64,000 nt of DNA from Prevotella lacticifex (GTDB lineage Bacteria > Bacteroidota > Bacteroidia > Bacteroidales > Bacteroidaceae). The stretch covers positions 682,001 to 746,000 of the forward strand of contig NZ_BPTV01000001.1 in assembly GCF_019973375.1 (NCBI RefSeq). The letters run 5' to 3'. The notes under the pieces are model-generated. The model was given only the letters and a program-made list of their open reading frames with translations. It was not told the origin of the DNA and made no database searches. This document shows positions 34,450-43,584 of the stretch, one piece after another (the first letter of the stretch is position 1; each line of letters opens with the position of its first letter). The translations under genes and the position numbers were made by a program.

Positions 34450-35277
34450 ATGAAGACATACAATACAGGAGAAACCGACGACGACCTGAGGAGAGAGTAC
34501 AATCCTGAGGGGTCAAACTTGCGGAAAGCCCAGTTGCGGCTTCTCGACATGGCCGTCTACCTTCAGACGACGGCAAAGAAGATTGGAGTGCCGTGCCGTA
34601 TCGACGGCGGAAACGTTATTGGAGCCTTGCGCCACGGCGGGTTCATCCCATGGGACGACGATATCGACTTCGTTGTCGACTATAAGGACTTCCACCGCCT
34701 CTGCCGCTATCTCAAGGACCATCCCCATCCGCAGTATGTCCTCCAGGACAACGAGACCGACAAGGGCTTCTACAAGGAGTGGGCCGTCCTCCGCGACCTC
34801 AAGAGCCGGGAGGTCAGCCACGATGCTGCCGACAGTCACGACCGCCGTACTGCCGAGGCCATGAAGTTCCAGGGCCTTCATGTCGACATCTTTCCCTACG
34901 AGGGCTATATGATTCCGTGGTTGCAGCGCTTTGCCGCCAAGCTGTCGGTCAATGTCAATATGCTCTTCGCCGGTGTCCACCCGTGGCTGGCGCAGGCCGG
35001 TTACGACGTCCTCCACTACGCCGTCTTCCCCGTTTTCCGCATCATTGGCCGTATCTTCGGCAACCGCGACAATTGCATGCACTCCTATGGAGCGTGGTTC
35101 TATGAGCAACTGCCGCGTGAGGCTCTCGTCCCCCATAAGGACATCGTCTTCGAGGGCAAGACCTTCGAGGGTCCTGCCGACCCCGACCGCATGTGCCGCG
35201 TGGCCTACCACGACTATATGAACCTCCCGCCGAAGGACAAGCGCGACCGCCATAAGATTGACATCGAATTCCTATAA
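34450..35277 (+). CDS. LicD family phosphotransferase
   Basis: A 275-residue LicD-type protein. The nucleotidyltransferase-fold motif GGNVIGALRHGGFIPWDDDID near residues 53-72 supplies the metal-binding aspartates, and a second block LHVDIFPYEGY follows near 145. LicD enzymes move phosphocholine or a related phospho-group from a CDP carrier to a surface glycan. The start at 34450 follows the promoter; a frame opening at 34393 runs through the promoter and is not used. It heads a four-gene operon with a glycosyltransferase, a cytidylyltransferase and an SDR enzyme. Confidence 0.88.
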   Translation: MKTYNTGETDDDLRREYNPEGSNLRKAQLRLLDMAVYLQTTAKKIGVPCRIDGGNVIGALRHGGFIPWDDDIDFVVDYKDFHRLCRYLKDHPHPQYVLQDNETDKGFYKEWAVLRDLKSREVSHDAADSHDRRTAEAMKFQGLHVDIFPYEGYMIPWLQRFAAKLSVNVNMLFAGVHPWLAQAGYDVLHYAVFPVFRIIGRIFGNRDNCMHSYGAWFYEQLPREALVPHKDIVFEGKTFEGPADPDRMCRVAYHDYMNLPPKDKRDRHKIDIEFL

Positions 35278-35280
35278 GTT

Positions 35281-36180
35281 ATGCCACTGGTATCTATAGC
35301 AATGGCCGTTTATAACGGTGAGAAATATCTGCGCAAGCAAGTAGAGTCGATACTCCGTCAGACCGTGTCCGACTTCGAGCTCGTCATGACCGACGACTGC
35401 TCCACCGACGGCTCCTGGCAGCTCATGCAGGAGCTTGCTGCCGGTGACCGTCGTATCCGCATCAGCCGCAACACGGCGAATCTCGGGTTCAAGGACAACT
35501 TCCAGAAAGCCATCTCCCTCTGCACCGGCGAGTACATAGCCCTCAGCGACTGCGACGATATCTGGACCCCCGACCATCTCGAAGTGCTCCTCGCGACCAT
35601 CGGCGACAAGGCCATGGCCTGCGCCAATTCGACGTTCATCGATGCCGACGACAAGCCCCTCGGCACCACATTGAAGTATCAGGAGTCGTTCGATGGAGTC
35701 CCGTCCGATGATATGGCCAAGTTCCGGTCCATCATCCTTTTCCGCAATACCTACCAGGGGGCGGCGATGATTATGCGCCGCAGCTTCGTCGACGTGGCCT
35801 TGCCGATACCCGGGGAGATGCGCTACCACGACACGTGGTTTGCGGCTCTGGCCTGCTTCTGTGGCGGAATAAACTACAGCGCCCGTAGCATCCTGAACTA
35901 CCGGCGGTTAGAGACGAGCGTCACGGGACTGAGGACAAAGCGCAAGTCGAAGCTCTACCGCTTCCTTCACACCCGTTTCGATGCCGACCGCCAGGATATT
36001 CTCGACGCCATAACCAAGCGGCTGAACGGCAGTCTGACCGTCCGTCAGTGGCGGATGATCCGTGATGTCAGCCGCATCCTGACTATATATAAGGAGAAAG
36101 GCACCGACATCAGGATTTACGCTTACGAGCTCCGCCACTACAAGTCAATCTATAATTGTGATATAACCCATTGGATATAA
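35281..36180 (+). CDS. Family 2 glycosyltransferase
   Basis: A 299-residue GT2 enzyme: MPLVSIAMAVYNGEKYLRKQ, VMTDDCSTDGSW, and ALSDCDDIWTPDH as the donor/metal site. It starts 3 bases after the LicD stop. It is related to, but clearly different from, the pair at 15.5-17.4 kb. Its likely role is adding a sugar to the glycan that LicD decorates. Confidence 0.88.
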   Translation: MPLVSIAMAVYNGEKYLRKQVESILRQTVSDFELVMTDDCSTDGSWQLMQELAAGDRRIRISRNTANLGFKDNFQKAISLCTGEYIALSDCDDIWTPDHLEVLLATIGDKAMACANSTFIDADDKPLGTTLKYQESFDGVPSDDMAKFRSIILFRNTYQGAAMIMRRSFVDVALPIPGEMRYHDTWFAALACFCGGINYSARSILNYRRLETSVTGLRTKRKSKLYRFLHTRFDADRQDILDAITKRLNGSLTVRQWRMIRDVSRILTIYKEKGTDIRIYAYELRHYKSIYNCDITHWI

Positions 36181-36189
36181 GATAGAAAC

Positions 36190-36918
36190 ATGAATATAGC
36201 TGTAATCTTTGCCGGCGGAACAGGCCAGCGTATGCACACGAAATCGCGGCCGAAGCAGTTTCTTGAACTCAACGGCAAACCGATAATCGTCTACACCCTC
36301 GAGCTCTTCGACAATCATCCCGACATCGACGGCATCGTCGTGGCGTGCCTCGAGAGTTGGATTCCGTTCCTGAAGAAGATGCTCCGGAAGTTCGAAATCA
36401 ACAAGGTCGTCGACATTGTGCCCGGTGGCAACAGCGGTCAGGAGAGTATCTACAACGGCCTTTGCGCTGCCGAGAAGTACGCTCAGCAGAAAGGCGGCGA
36501 CGATGCCATCGTACTCATCCACGACGGTGTGCGCCCGCTGATTACCGAGGAGACTATCACCGACAATATTGTCACGGCGCGAGAGAAAGGCAACTGCATC
36601 ACCTGCGTGCCGGCAACGGAGACCTTTGTCGTCCGCCAGGACGACGGTTCACTGGAGATTCCCGACCGCAACAACTCGCTGATAGCCCGCGCCCCGCAGA
36701 CTTTCCGCCTCCGCGACATCCTCGATGTCGACCGCAAGGCTATGGCCCAGGGCCAGCAGAACTTCATCGACAGCTGCACGATGATGAGCCATTACGGCTA
36801 TCGTATGAACACGATAATCGGTCCTATGGAGAATATCAAGATTACAACGCCCACCGATTTCTTCATCTTCCGTGCCATGATTCAGGTGCACGAGAACCAG
36901 CAGATATTCGGATTTTAG
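36190..36918 (+). CDS. IspD/TarI-like cytidylyltransferase
   Basis: A 242-residue nucleotidyltransferase that uses CTP. The glycine-rich FAGGTGQRM at residues 8-16, SRPKQFLELNGKPI, and VLIHDGVRPLI near 105 are the IspD-family signature. IspD makes CDP-methylerythritol for isoprenoids, while TarI/BcsI make CDP-ribitol or similar for glycans. Its place between a LicD operon and an SDR gene favours the glycan role over isoprenoid synthesis, but sequence alone does not exclude IspD. Confidence 0.83.
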   Translation: MNIAVIFAGGTGQRMHTKSRPKQFLELNGKPIIVYTLELFDNHPDIDGIVVACLESWIPFLKKMLRKFEINKVVDIVPGGNSGQESIYNGLCAAEKYAQQKGGDDAIVLIHDGVRPLITEETITDNIVTAREKGNCITCVPATETFVVRQDDGSLEIPDRNNSLIARAPQTFRLRDILDVDRKAMAQGQQNFIDSCTMMSHYGYRMNTIIGPMENIKITTPTDFFIFRAMIQVHENQQIFGF

Positions 36919-36935
36919 AGAATTCATAAATCGAA

Positions 36936-37961
36936 ATGGATAAAGTCTTAGCAAGAAACATCAATACCTTCACCGCTACCTTCCCCCTTAAAGGCGACCT
37001 CCGTGGCGCGTCGTTCCTCATCACCGGTGCCACGGGACTCATCGGCTCCACGCTAATACGCTGTCTGACAGCCTTGAACGAGGATATACACATCTTTGCT
37101 CCGGTCCGAAACATCGAGAAAGCAATAGCGATGTTCGGCCACAGCCACCCCGGTGTCGACTTCTTCGAGTGCGACATCACGACCTACGACTACACCAGTC
37201 TCGGCCCTGTCGACTATGTCGTGCACTGTGCCGCCCCGACAGCCAGCAAGTTCTTCGTCGACAGTCCAGTCGAAACCATCGACATCATCTTCAACGGCAC
37301 AAAGGCCCTCCTTGACTATTCACGGTCGTGTGGGGTCCGGGGCTTCGTCTATCTCTCGTCGCTTGAGGTCTATGGCACCATCCTCGACGACGGCACCCCG
37401 GTAACGGAGGATGTTCAGGGCTATCTCGATCCGCTGAGCGTCCGCAGCAGCTATCCCATGGCTAAGCGCGCTGTGGAGAATCTCTGTGCCGCCTACGCCA
37501 AGGAATATGGTGTGCATGCGCGGATAGCAAGGCTGACACAGACCACCGGTGCCGGCATCGCCCACAACGACAACCGCATCATCGCGCAGTTTGCCCGCCT
37601 CGCGGCCAACGGTGAGGACATCGTCCTCCACACCAAGGGCGACTCCGCCCGTCCCTACTGCTATACCACCGACAGCATCAGCGCCCTGCTGTATATCCTC
37701 ATGAAAGGTGCTGATGGCGAGGCATATAACGTGGCCAACGAGGACACATATATCTCTGCCCGGGGCATGGCCGACTATCTGAAGGCCAATTTCGCCCCGT
37801 CCATCAATGTGCGTGTCGACCTTTCCAACGATTTCGGCTACGCTCCGCCCACGAAGCTCCGCCTGTCGTCGGCCAAGCTCCGTAAACTCGGCTGGCAACC
37901 GCAGTATGGCTTGAAGGAAATTTTTGAGAATCTCATCGAGGACATCGGCTCGCAGGAGTAA
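36936..37961 (+). CDS. NAD-dependent epimerase/dehydratase (extended SDR)
   Basis: A 341-residue extended short-chain dehydrogenase. The nucleotide-binding GATGLIGSTL lies near residue 31, and the catalytic SSLEVYG ... SYPMAKR (YxxxK) follows near 135-170. Such enzymes epimerise or dehydrate nucleotide sugars, or act on CDP-linked polyols. Paired with the cytidylyltransferase before it, it probably shapes the CDP-activated group that LicD transfers. Two bases after the stop codon comes a run of eight C. Confidence 0.85.
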   Translation: MDKVLARNINTFTATFPLKGDLRGASFLITGATGLIGSTLIRCLTALNEDIHIFAPVRNIEKAIAMFGHSHPGVDFFECDITTYDYTSLGPVDYVVHCAAPTASKFFVDSPVETIDIIFNGTKALLDYSRSCGVRGFVYLSSLEVYGTILDDGTPVTEDVQGYLDPLSVRSSYPMAKRAVENLCAAYAKEYGVHARIARLTQTTGAGIAHNDNRIIAQFARLAANGEDIVLHTKGDSARPYCYTTDSISALLYILMKGADGEAYNVANEDTYISARGMADYLKANFAPSINVRVDLSNDFGYAPPTKLRLSSAKLRKLGWQPQYGLKEIFENLIEDIGSQE

Positions 37962-37971
37962 GCCCCCCCCG

Positions 37972-38123
37972 TCTATGGGGTATAGAGGTCTATAGAATCT
38001 ATAGCGGCTATAGAAACTATAGAGGCTATAGAAGCTATAGAAATCTATAGAAGCTATAGTAACTATAGTAGCTATAGCGGTTTCTAAAAGCTATAGAATC
38101 TATAGTCGCTATAGGGGCCATAG
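37972..38123. repeat. CTATAG array, 9-bp period, copy 2
   Basis: About sixteen CTATAGnnn units, some decayed, directly after a C8 run (37963-37970) that follows the SDR stop. Variable triplets are mostly GAA, AGG, CGG and TAA, unlike copy 1. Confidence 0.88.
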
Positions 38124-38203
38124 CACCATCCTTGCTGTCAAAATAATTCAAACGCATCCATCGAAAAGACCTCAGCTGCAACCCGTTGATAGCTAACGGC
38201 TTA

Positions 38204-38329
38204 CGAAAACATGCCGTTTTGCTTTGCGAAACGGTCCGTTTCAGGCTGCAAAACGGTCCGTTTCGGACGATGAAACAGCCCGTTTCAGAACGCCAAACGG
38301 TATGTATTGGAATGCTGTAAAGAAATTTC
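38204..38329 (-). repeat. 127-bp palindrome-array element, copy C
   Basis: Reverse-strand copy. The 44-nt head starts GAAATTTCTTTACAGC and carries CATACCGTTTGGCGTTCTG; three 22-bp units follow (two with perfect AAACGGACCGTTT), then AAACGGCATGTTTTCG. One base shorter overall than copies A and B. Confidence 0.85.
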
Positions 38330-38342
38330 GCCATAACCAGAG

Positions 38343-38474
38343 CGTTTTCTTCCAATCGGAGAGGCATGGGATTGGCGCTGTCGCGGCATCTTCTTCCAAC
38401 CGTAGATGCGTTCGATTTGGGCTGCCACAGCATTTTCTTTCAACAAAAGATGTATAAAATTTGGTATATAACGG
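38343..38474 (+). repeat. Three 44-bp imperfect tandem repeats upstream of murF
   Basis: Units at 38343, 38387 and 38431 each hold TTTTCTTCCAA or a near match, then AGATGC and GATTTGG-type blocks, with exact 44-base spacing. The last unit ends inside the murF promoter, so part of the -33 region derives from the repeat. The period equals the head length of the adjacent 127-bp element, and the two may be related. Confidence 0.65.
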
Positions 38475-38491
38475 AAATATTCCGAACTTTG
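38461..38491 (+). promoter_or_regulatory. Probable murF promoter
   Basis: TTG at 38461-38463, 20 bases, GAACTTTG at 38484-38491 (one mismatch from TAnnTTTG). It lies 46 bases ahead of the start codon. Confidence 0.5.
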
Positions 38492-38537
38492 CGTTAGAAT
38501 ATAACACATTACAGAATCCATCAGAACGCATAAACAC

Positions 38538-39863
38538 ATGGAAGCAAAGGATTTATACGAAATCTACAAAAAGCATCCGGTAGTGACCACCGACAGCCGC
38601 GACTGTCCCGAGGGCAGTATCTTCATCGCCCTGAAAGGTGCGTCGTTCGACGGCAACAAGTTTGCTGCCATGGCCTTGGAGAAAGGCTGCAGCTACGCCG
38701 TTGTCGACGAGAAGGAATATGCTGTCGACGGCGATAGCCGCTATATCCTTGTCGACGATACCCTTGTGGCCTTCAAGGAGCTGGCCCGCGAGCACCGCCG
38801 CCAGTTCAACATTCCCGTCATTGGCATCACCGGCACCAACGGCAAGACCACAACGAAGGAGCTCATCTCCGCCGTCCTCGCCGAGAAATTCAACGTCATG
38901 CACACCGAGGGAAACTTCAACAACGATGTCGGTGTGCCAAAGACACTGCTCCGTCTGCGCCCAGAGCACGAGATTGCCGTCGTGGAGATGGGTGCCTCTC
39001 ATCCCGGCGACATAAAGAAGCTTATAGAATATGTGGAGCCGACCTGCGGAATGATTACCAATGTCGGACGCGCCCATCTGCAAGGATTCGGCTCCTTCGA
39101 CGGTGTGAAGCGCACGAAAGGTGAGCTCTACGACTTTATTAAGGCCACCGGCGGACTGATCTTCCTCAACGAGAGCAATGCCGACCTCGTCGAAATGGCC
39201 AGCCGGAGGGAGATGCCGAGGATTGAGACCTACGGCCGCGATGGTGAGGGCAGCGTCACAGGAAGCGTGACGAAGTGCGATCCCTTCCTCAACTTCACAT
39301 GGCATATCAGCAGCGATGCCGATGATGCCGCAGCTGAGCCGCAAGGCACGGAGCTCCACACAAAGTTGGTGGGAGCATACAATATCGACAACGCATTGGC
39401 TGCCATAACGATAGGTCTGCACTTCGGGGTTACGCCTGAGCAGTGCTCGCACGCCATCGAGAACTACACACCGAGCAACGACCGCAGTGAGTTGACGGTG
39501 ACGGAGCATAACCACCTCATCGTCGATGCCTACAACGCCAATCCGTCGTCGATGGCTGCTGCCCTCGACAACTTCCGGCTGATGGATGTTCCAGCCAAGA
39601 TGGCAATCCTCGGCGATATGCGCGAGCTCGGCGAATACAGCGATGAGGAGCACCAGAAGGTTGTCGACAAACTTAAGGAGTATAATATAAATAATGTATG
39701 GCTCGTAGGACCGGAGTTCGCAAAGACGCGCACCGACTTCCGCAAGTTCGACACCGTCGACGAGGTGAAGGCCGAAATCAGCCGTCAGCAGCCTCAGGGA
39801 CATTACATACTCATCAAGGGCAGCAACGGAATAAAACTCTTCGAACTGCCGAAATTATTGTAA
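38538..39863 (+). CDS. murF: UDP-MurNAc-tripeptide--D-Ala-D-Ala ligase
   Basis: MurF adds D-Ala-D-Ala to the UDP-MurNAc-tripeptide, the last soluble step of peptidoglycan precursor synthesis. The 441-residue product has the ATP-binding GTNGKTT at residues 99-105, HTEGNFNNDVGVP just after, and the C-terminal domain motif DAYNANPSSM. Length and motifs are normal. It stands alone, outside any mur/dcw cluster, behind its own promoter. Confidence 0.93.
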   Translation: MEAKDLYEIYKKHPVVTTDSRDCPEGSIFIALKGASFDGNKFAAMALEKGCSYAVVDEKEYAVDGDSRYILVDDTLVAFKELAREHRRQFNIPVIGITGTNGKTTTKELISAVLAEKFNVMHTEGNFNNDVGVPKTLLRLRPEHEIAVVEMGASHPGDIKKLIEYVEPTCGMITNVGRAHLQGFGSFDGVKRTKGELYDFIKATGGLIFLNESNADLVEMASRREMPRIETYGRDGEGSVTGSVTKCDPFLNFTWHISSDADDAAAEPQGTELHTKLVGAYNIDNALAAITIGLHFGVTPEQCSHAIENYTPSNDRSELTVTEHNHLIVDAYNANPSSMAAALDNFRLMDVPAKMAILGDMRELGEYSDEEHQKVVDKLKEYNINNVWLVGPEFAKTRTDFRKFDTVDEVKAEISRQQPQGHYILIKGSNGIKLFELPKLL

Positions 39864-39892
39864 GAATATAACAGATTGTTCGGATATTTTTG

Positions 39893-39900
39893 TAATTTTG
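39893..39900 (+). promoter_or_regulatory. -7 element ahead of the large surface protein
   Basis: TAATTTTG matches TAnnTTTG, 42 bases before the start codon. A TTG lies only 14 bases upstream, too close for a normal -33 box. Confidence 0.5.
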
Positions 39901-39942
39901 CATCGAATTATTGCATTATTATAAATATATCCAACAATCTTT

Positions 39943-42900
39943 ATGAGGAACAAATTACTTTTAAAGCTCATCTGCACCGCCGCCATAGCTCTCACGGCTA
40001 CGGCCAATGCCGTGGCGCAGACGGCGACAACCGACTTGCAAGTCAACTACTTCCAGTCGCCGACATCAGCGGGCAGCCCGATCCGCACGCCGAAGATAGT
40101 CTTGGGCGTGACCAACAATGGCACAACAGCCATCAGCCACTTTAAGGTGGGGGTGATGAAGGATGGGGTCCTGCAGTTTGAGGAGAATGTCGATCAGGAC
40201 ATTCCTGCCGACACATGGCCTACACCGACGGTGACACTGAAAAACACGGTAACCCTTGATTATGGTACGACGTCGACGCTGACAGCCTACGTGAAGGCCG
40301 CCGGCGACGAGAATGCGGCCAACGACACGACAACGGTGACGGTGAACATGCCGGAACTGAAGCCGTTCCCGTTCACGTGGAACGAGGCTACGGCCCAGAC
40401 CGACTATGAATATGAGTCGTTCTGGGGAATGGGATGGAACTGGAGCGACGACGCCAAGGCTTTCTATATGTCAGGAAAAGCCACCAACTGGATGGGCTCT
40501 CTGAGCACAAAGCCTATAGACTTCCCGGCCAACGATGGTGTGACATGCTCCTTCGACTACATGGCCTCGGGAGCACCAGTGGAGCTTAGCGCCTACATCG
40601 ACGACGGATATAAGGTCGACACCGTAGTCACAACTCTCAGTGAAAACTCGCAGGACTTCAAGCCGGCGTTCTTCTCCTTCAAGCCGTCAGGACCGTCAAG
40701 AGTCAGTTTTGCGGCCAAACTCAAAGGCGAATGGAACAGCTACGGAACGTTTGCCTTCAATAATATCAACTTCGTAAAGGCTGTTCCTGACCTTGCCGTG
40801 AAAGAAATAAAATCGCCGTTCACCGATAAGATAGCCGCAAGCGACTCAGTCGTGAATGTGACGGTGGCCTTAGCCAACAACTCGCCGTTCGATATCGTGA
40901 ACCCGACGGTGGGATACAGCTTTGGCGGTAAGAGCGTTGAAGAGGACTATCAAGGCACCATCGCCGCCGGAACAACCGCCAACTACACGTTCAGCGAGGG
41001 TTTCGTCCAGAACACTACTGCCGACGATATGAACCTGAAGGTGTGGTGCCACACCGACAGTGACGGCAACAGCGCCAACGACACGCTGCAGAAGGCCATA
41101 AGCTTCTATGCGGCTAAGACCATGCCATACTCCACCGATTTCGACGATGCTGACGACAACGACCTGTGGTCGGTCATCGACGGCAATAACGACGGTAACG
41201 TGTTCACCTTCAGCCAGCTCGGCGATGGCACTGGGGCTGCCGTTTTCGGCAACTATCAGACCTCACTCGACGATTATCTCATCTCGCCGGCAATCTACTT
41301 GACGAAAGGTACTCACCGTGTAAGTTTCTACTACAGTGGTTACACGCGGTCGGGATCGTCACATCTGAAACTCCTTGCCGGTCGCACAACCGATGTCAGC
41401 ACCATGAAAGAGGTGCTCTTCGACAGCGACATCACAAACAGCGGATGGCTCAACGGATACCACCTGCTCAGCAATCTGCCTGAGGGCGACTGGTATTTTG
41501 CGTTCGCACTGACAGGAAGCAACGATGCCTCGATAATCAGCCACTTCAAAGTCGATGACGGTGAGGACCTCTGTATAAATAATGTAAGCCTTGACAAGCA
41601 GTCGGGATACGACCTCGGAAAGTCGAAAGTGACGATATCGTATATCAACCACGGCGTCACGCCACAAAAGGACATCAAGGTGAAATACTTCATCAACCCC
41701 GCAACGGTCAACGGCACCGACGTCACTGAGAACGAGTTTACGCAGACCGCCGAGGAGACCGTAACCGCTACCGTCCTCCCCGGCGACACCGTCTACTACA
41801 CATTCAATAAGGAGGCCGACCTCTCGGCCGACACCACTTATTATCTCATCGGACTGATTGCCACTCCTGTCGGCGACGACAGTCAGAACGACCTTATCAT
41901 GGGCAGCACCGTAGAGCACTGGAAGGCCCAGACGACACCTTATAACTACGGTTTCGGCGATGCCGCCCGCAACAGACAATGGTATCTGCCGGCAAACGGC
42001 ACAAGCGGCTGGACAATCGACAACAGCTACTGGTTCGACTACGACGGCAACACTGCCGCACTGTCGCATGTGCGTGGCTGGAATCAGGAGCCATCCGATG
42101 ACTGGGCTTATTCCGATGCCGTAGAACTGAAGAAGGGTAAATATGAGATTTCGTTCTTCTACCGTGGAAGAACTTATTTCTCGGGTCCCGACTACACTCA
42201 GAAGTTCGAGGCAAAGATGGGAACGGCACGCACACCGGAGGCTATGACCACCGAAATCTTCCGTACCGACAGCACCGACATCTACGGTCCGGCTTATGCC
42301 AAGGTCACGAAGGTTGTCGACATAGCTGAGGATGGCCTCTACTATCTTGGCTTCCACGACTTTAGCGATGGCAACAGCTCGGAGACGCATATCGACGCCA
42401 TAAACATCGAGCCCGTAAGCGAGGGCCGCAGTCTGCCGTTCGAGAGCGATTTCGCCAACGACAGCACGTCGTGGACCATCTATCATGCCAACAGCTACAA
42501 CTTCACTCACTGGCACGTTGACGGCACAGCGATGGTGGTAAGCCGCGATGAGGAAACGGGATCGTACAACTACTTTGAGGGAATGCTCGTAACGCCTAAA
42601 CTCAGAGTGGCTCCCGGCGCAAAGGTGACAGTCGATGTCGACTACGCCCTGACCTCTACTCAGGACACGCTGAAGATGAATGTCTACGCTGCTGCCGTGA
42701 ACAATCCTGCCGATTTTAGGCTCATCGGACAGGCCGGAACGGATAAGTCGGAGGCTACGTTCACATTCACTAATACAACCGACACGGCACTCTACGTTGG
42801 TCTGCGCACGAGTACGGACATCAACGACCAGGACAACTACTATTCCGGTCCGTTCTATGAGCTCCTCGTCAACAGCGTGAAGGTCAGTGAGGACATTTCC

Positions 42901-43047
42901 GACGGCATTTCCGCTGCCACAGCATCGGACAGGGCAACGGTCGTAGCTCGCTATAATCTTCAGGGTCAGCGTGTTGGCGCGAATCACCGCGGTGTGACAA
43001 TCCTCAAGATGAGCGACGGAACAACCGTGAAGACAATGGTCAAGTAA
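39943..43047 (+). CDS. Large secreted surface protein with C-terminal sorting tail
   Basis: A 1034-residue protein with a signal peptide cut after AVAQ (near residue 26). The body alternates CARDB-like beta domains (DLAVKEIKSP..., NNSPFDIVNPTVGY) with jelly-roll 'choice-of-anchor J' segments (LPFESDFANDSTSWTIYH, SHWHVDG-like). The C-terminus has ARYNLQGQRVGANHRGVTIL and ends in VKTMVK. That tail is the Prevotella form of a type IX secretion sorting signal, so the protein is probably anchored on the outer surface. No catalytic domain is visible; it may bind host or plant glycans or proteins. Confidence 0.75.
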   Translation: MRNKLLLKLICTAAIALTATANAVAQTATTDLQVNYFQSPTSAGSPIRTPKIVLGVTNNGTTAISHFKVGVMKDGVLQFEENVDQDIPADTWPTPTVTLKNTVTLDYGTTSTLTAYVKAAGDENAANDTTTVTVNMPELKPFPFTWNEATAQTDYEYESFWGMGWNWSDDAKAFYMSGKATNWMGSLSTKPIDFPANDGVTCSFDYMASGAPVELSAYIDDGYKVDTVVTTLSENSQDFKPAFFSFKPSGPSRVSFAAKLKGEWNSYGTFAFNNINFVKAVPDLAVKEIKSPFTDKIAASDSVVNVTVALANNSPFDIVNPTVGYSFGGKSVEEDYQGTIAAGTTANYTFSEGFVQNTTADDMNLKVWCHTDSDGNSANDTLQKAISFYAAKTMPYSTDFDDADDNDLWSVIDGNNDGNVFTFSQLGDGTGAAVFGNYQTSLDDYLISPAIYLTKGTHRVSFYYSGYTRSGSSHLKLLAGRTTDVSTMKEVLFDSDITNSGWLNGYHLLSNLPEGDWYFAFALTGSNDASIISHFKVDDGEDLCINNVSLDKQSGYDLGKSKVTISYINHGVTPQKDIKVKYFINPATVNGTDVTENEFTQTAEETVTATVLPGDTVYYTFNKEADLSADTTYYLIGLIATPVGDDSQNDLIMGSTVEHWKAQTTPYNYGFGDAARNRQWYLPANGTSGWTIDNSYWFDYDGNTAALSHVRGWNQEPSDDWAYSDAVELKKGKYEISFFYRGRTYFSGPDYTQKFEAKMGTARTPEAMTTEIFRTDSTDIYGPAYAKVTKVVDIAEDGLYYLGFHDFSDGNSSETHIDAINIEPVSEGRSLPFESDFANDSTSWTIYHANSYNFTHWHVDGTAMVVSRDEETGSYNYFEGMLVTPKLRVAPGAKVTVDVDYALTSTQDTLKMNVYAAAVNNPADFRLIGQAGTDKSEATFTFTNTTDTALYVGLRTSTDINDQDNYYSGPFYELLVNSVKVSEDISDGISAATASDRATVVARYNLQGQRVGANHRGVTILKMSDGTTVKTMVK

Positions 43048-43087
43048 CAGCCCACCTGACCGCCGTCAGAACGGCACCACATAGAAA

Positions 43088-43145
43088 AGGCCCTTCGGCA
43101 ACGCAATTAGTGATTTATTGCAATGCCGAAGGGCCTTGTTTTTTA
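43088..43145 (+). terminator. Terminator of the large surface protein gene
   Basis: A long stem: AAGGCCCTTCGGCA pairs with TGCCGAAGGGCCTT, extended by GCAAT/ATTGC around a TAGTGATTT-type loop, followed by GTTTTTTAC. Very strong. Confidence 0.9.
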
Positions 43146-43164
43146 CTCTTTCAAGTGGCAGGAG

Positions 43165-43251
43165 CTATAGCTGCTATAGTTTCTATAGATTCTATTGCTC
43201 CTATAGTTTCTATAGTTACTATAGCATCTATAGTTTCTAAAGTTTTTATAG
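43165..43251. repeat. CTATAG array, 9-bp period, copy 3
   Basis: About nine CTATAGnnn units, the last two decayed (CTAAAG, TTATAG), beginning 20 bases after the terminator of the surface protein gene. Confidence 0.85.
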
Positions 43252-43351
43252 CTTTTTTCTTTTCAGCGCCACATTTCGTTCGAAAAATGTTACTATGTGT
43301 TCCTTTTTGAAACGTTTAATAAGAAAAGTGAATATAAATAACATAAAACTT

Positions 43352-43382
43352 TTGGTTAATTGAATTTAAGTTAATAACTTTG
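43352..43382 (+). promoter_or_regulatory. Promoter of SusCD locus 1 with long leader
   Basis: TTG at 43352-43354, 20 bases, TAACTTTG at 43375-43382. The start codon is about 200 bases downstream, so the susC transcript has a long leader (about 43388-43584). Long leaders are common ahead of Bacteroidetes susC genes and can be targets of antisense RNA. No stable fold stands out here. Confidence 0.75.
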
Positions 43383-43584
43383 CACCTGTTTATAACAATT
43401 ATTGCGTTTTTCTTACAGTTGTATGTTTCCTTTGTGAAAAGGTTTAAAAATAATAACAGATTGATTGCAGAACAGACGTTAGTATTTAATCAGATGGGCA
43501 ATGACGGAATAACTCTTGCCAACAGTGTGTATAAGTAGGATAGCACGAAAGAGAAAGAAAATAATTCAAATAAATTAAGTATCT

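Noticed and set aside
38553..39803. 416-codon reverse frame
   Set aside because: Shadow of murF, which carries all expected motifs.
41359..42987. 542-codon reverse frame
   Set aside because: Shadow of the large surface protein at 39943-43047, which has a signal peptide and a sorting tail.
43110..43310. 66-codon frame with Ser-Ile-x repeats
   Set aside because: The 9-bp CTATAG array translates as a three-residue repeat in every frame; the variable bases show no codon pattern.
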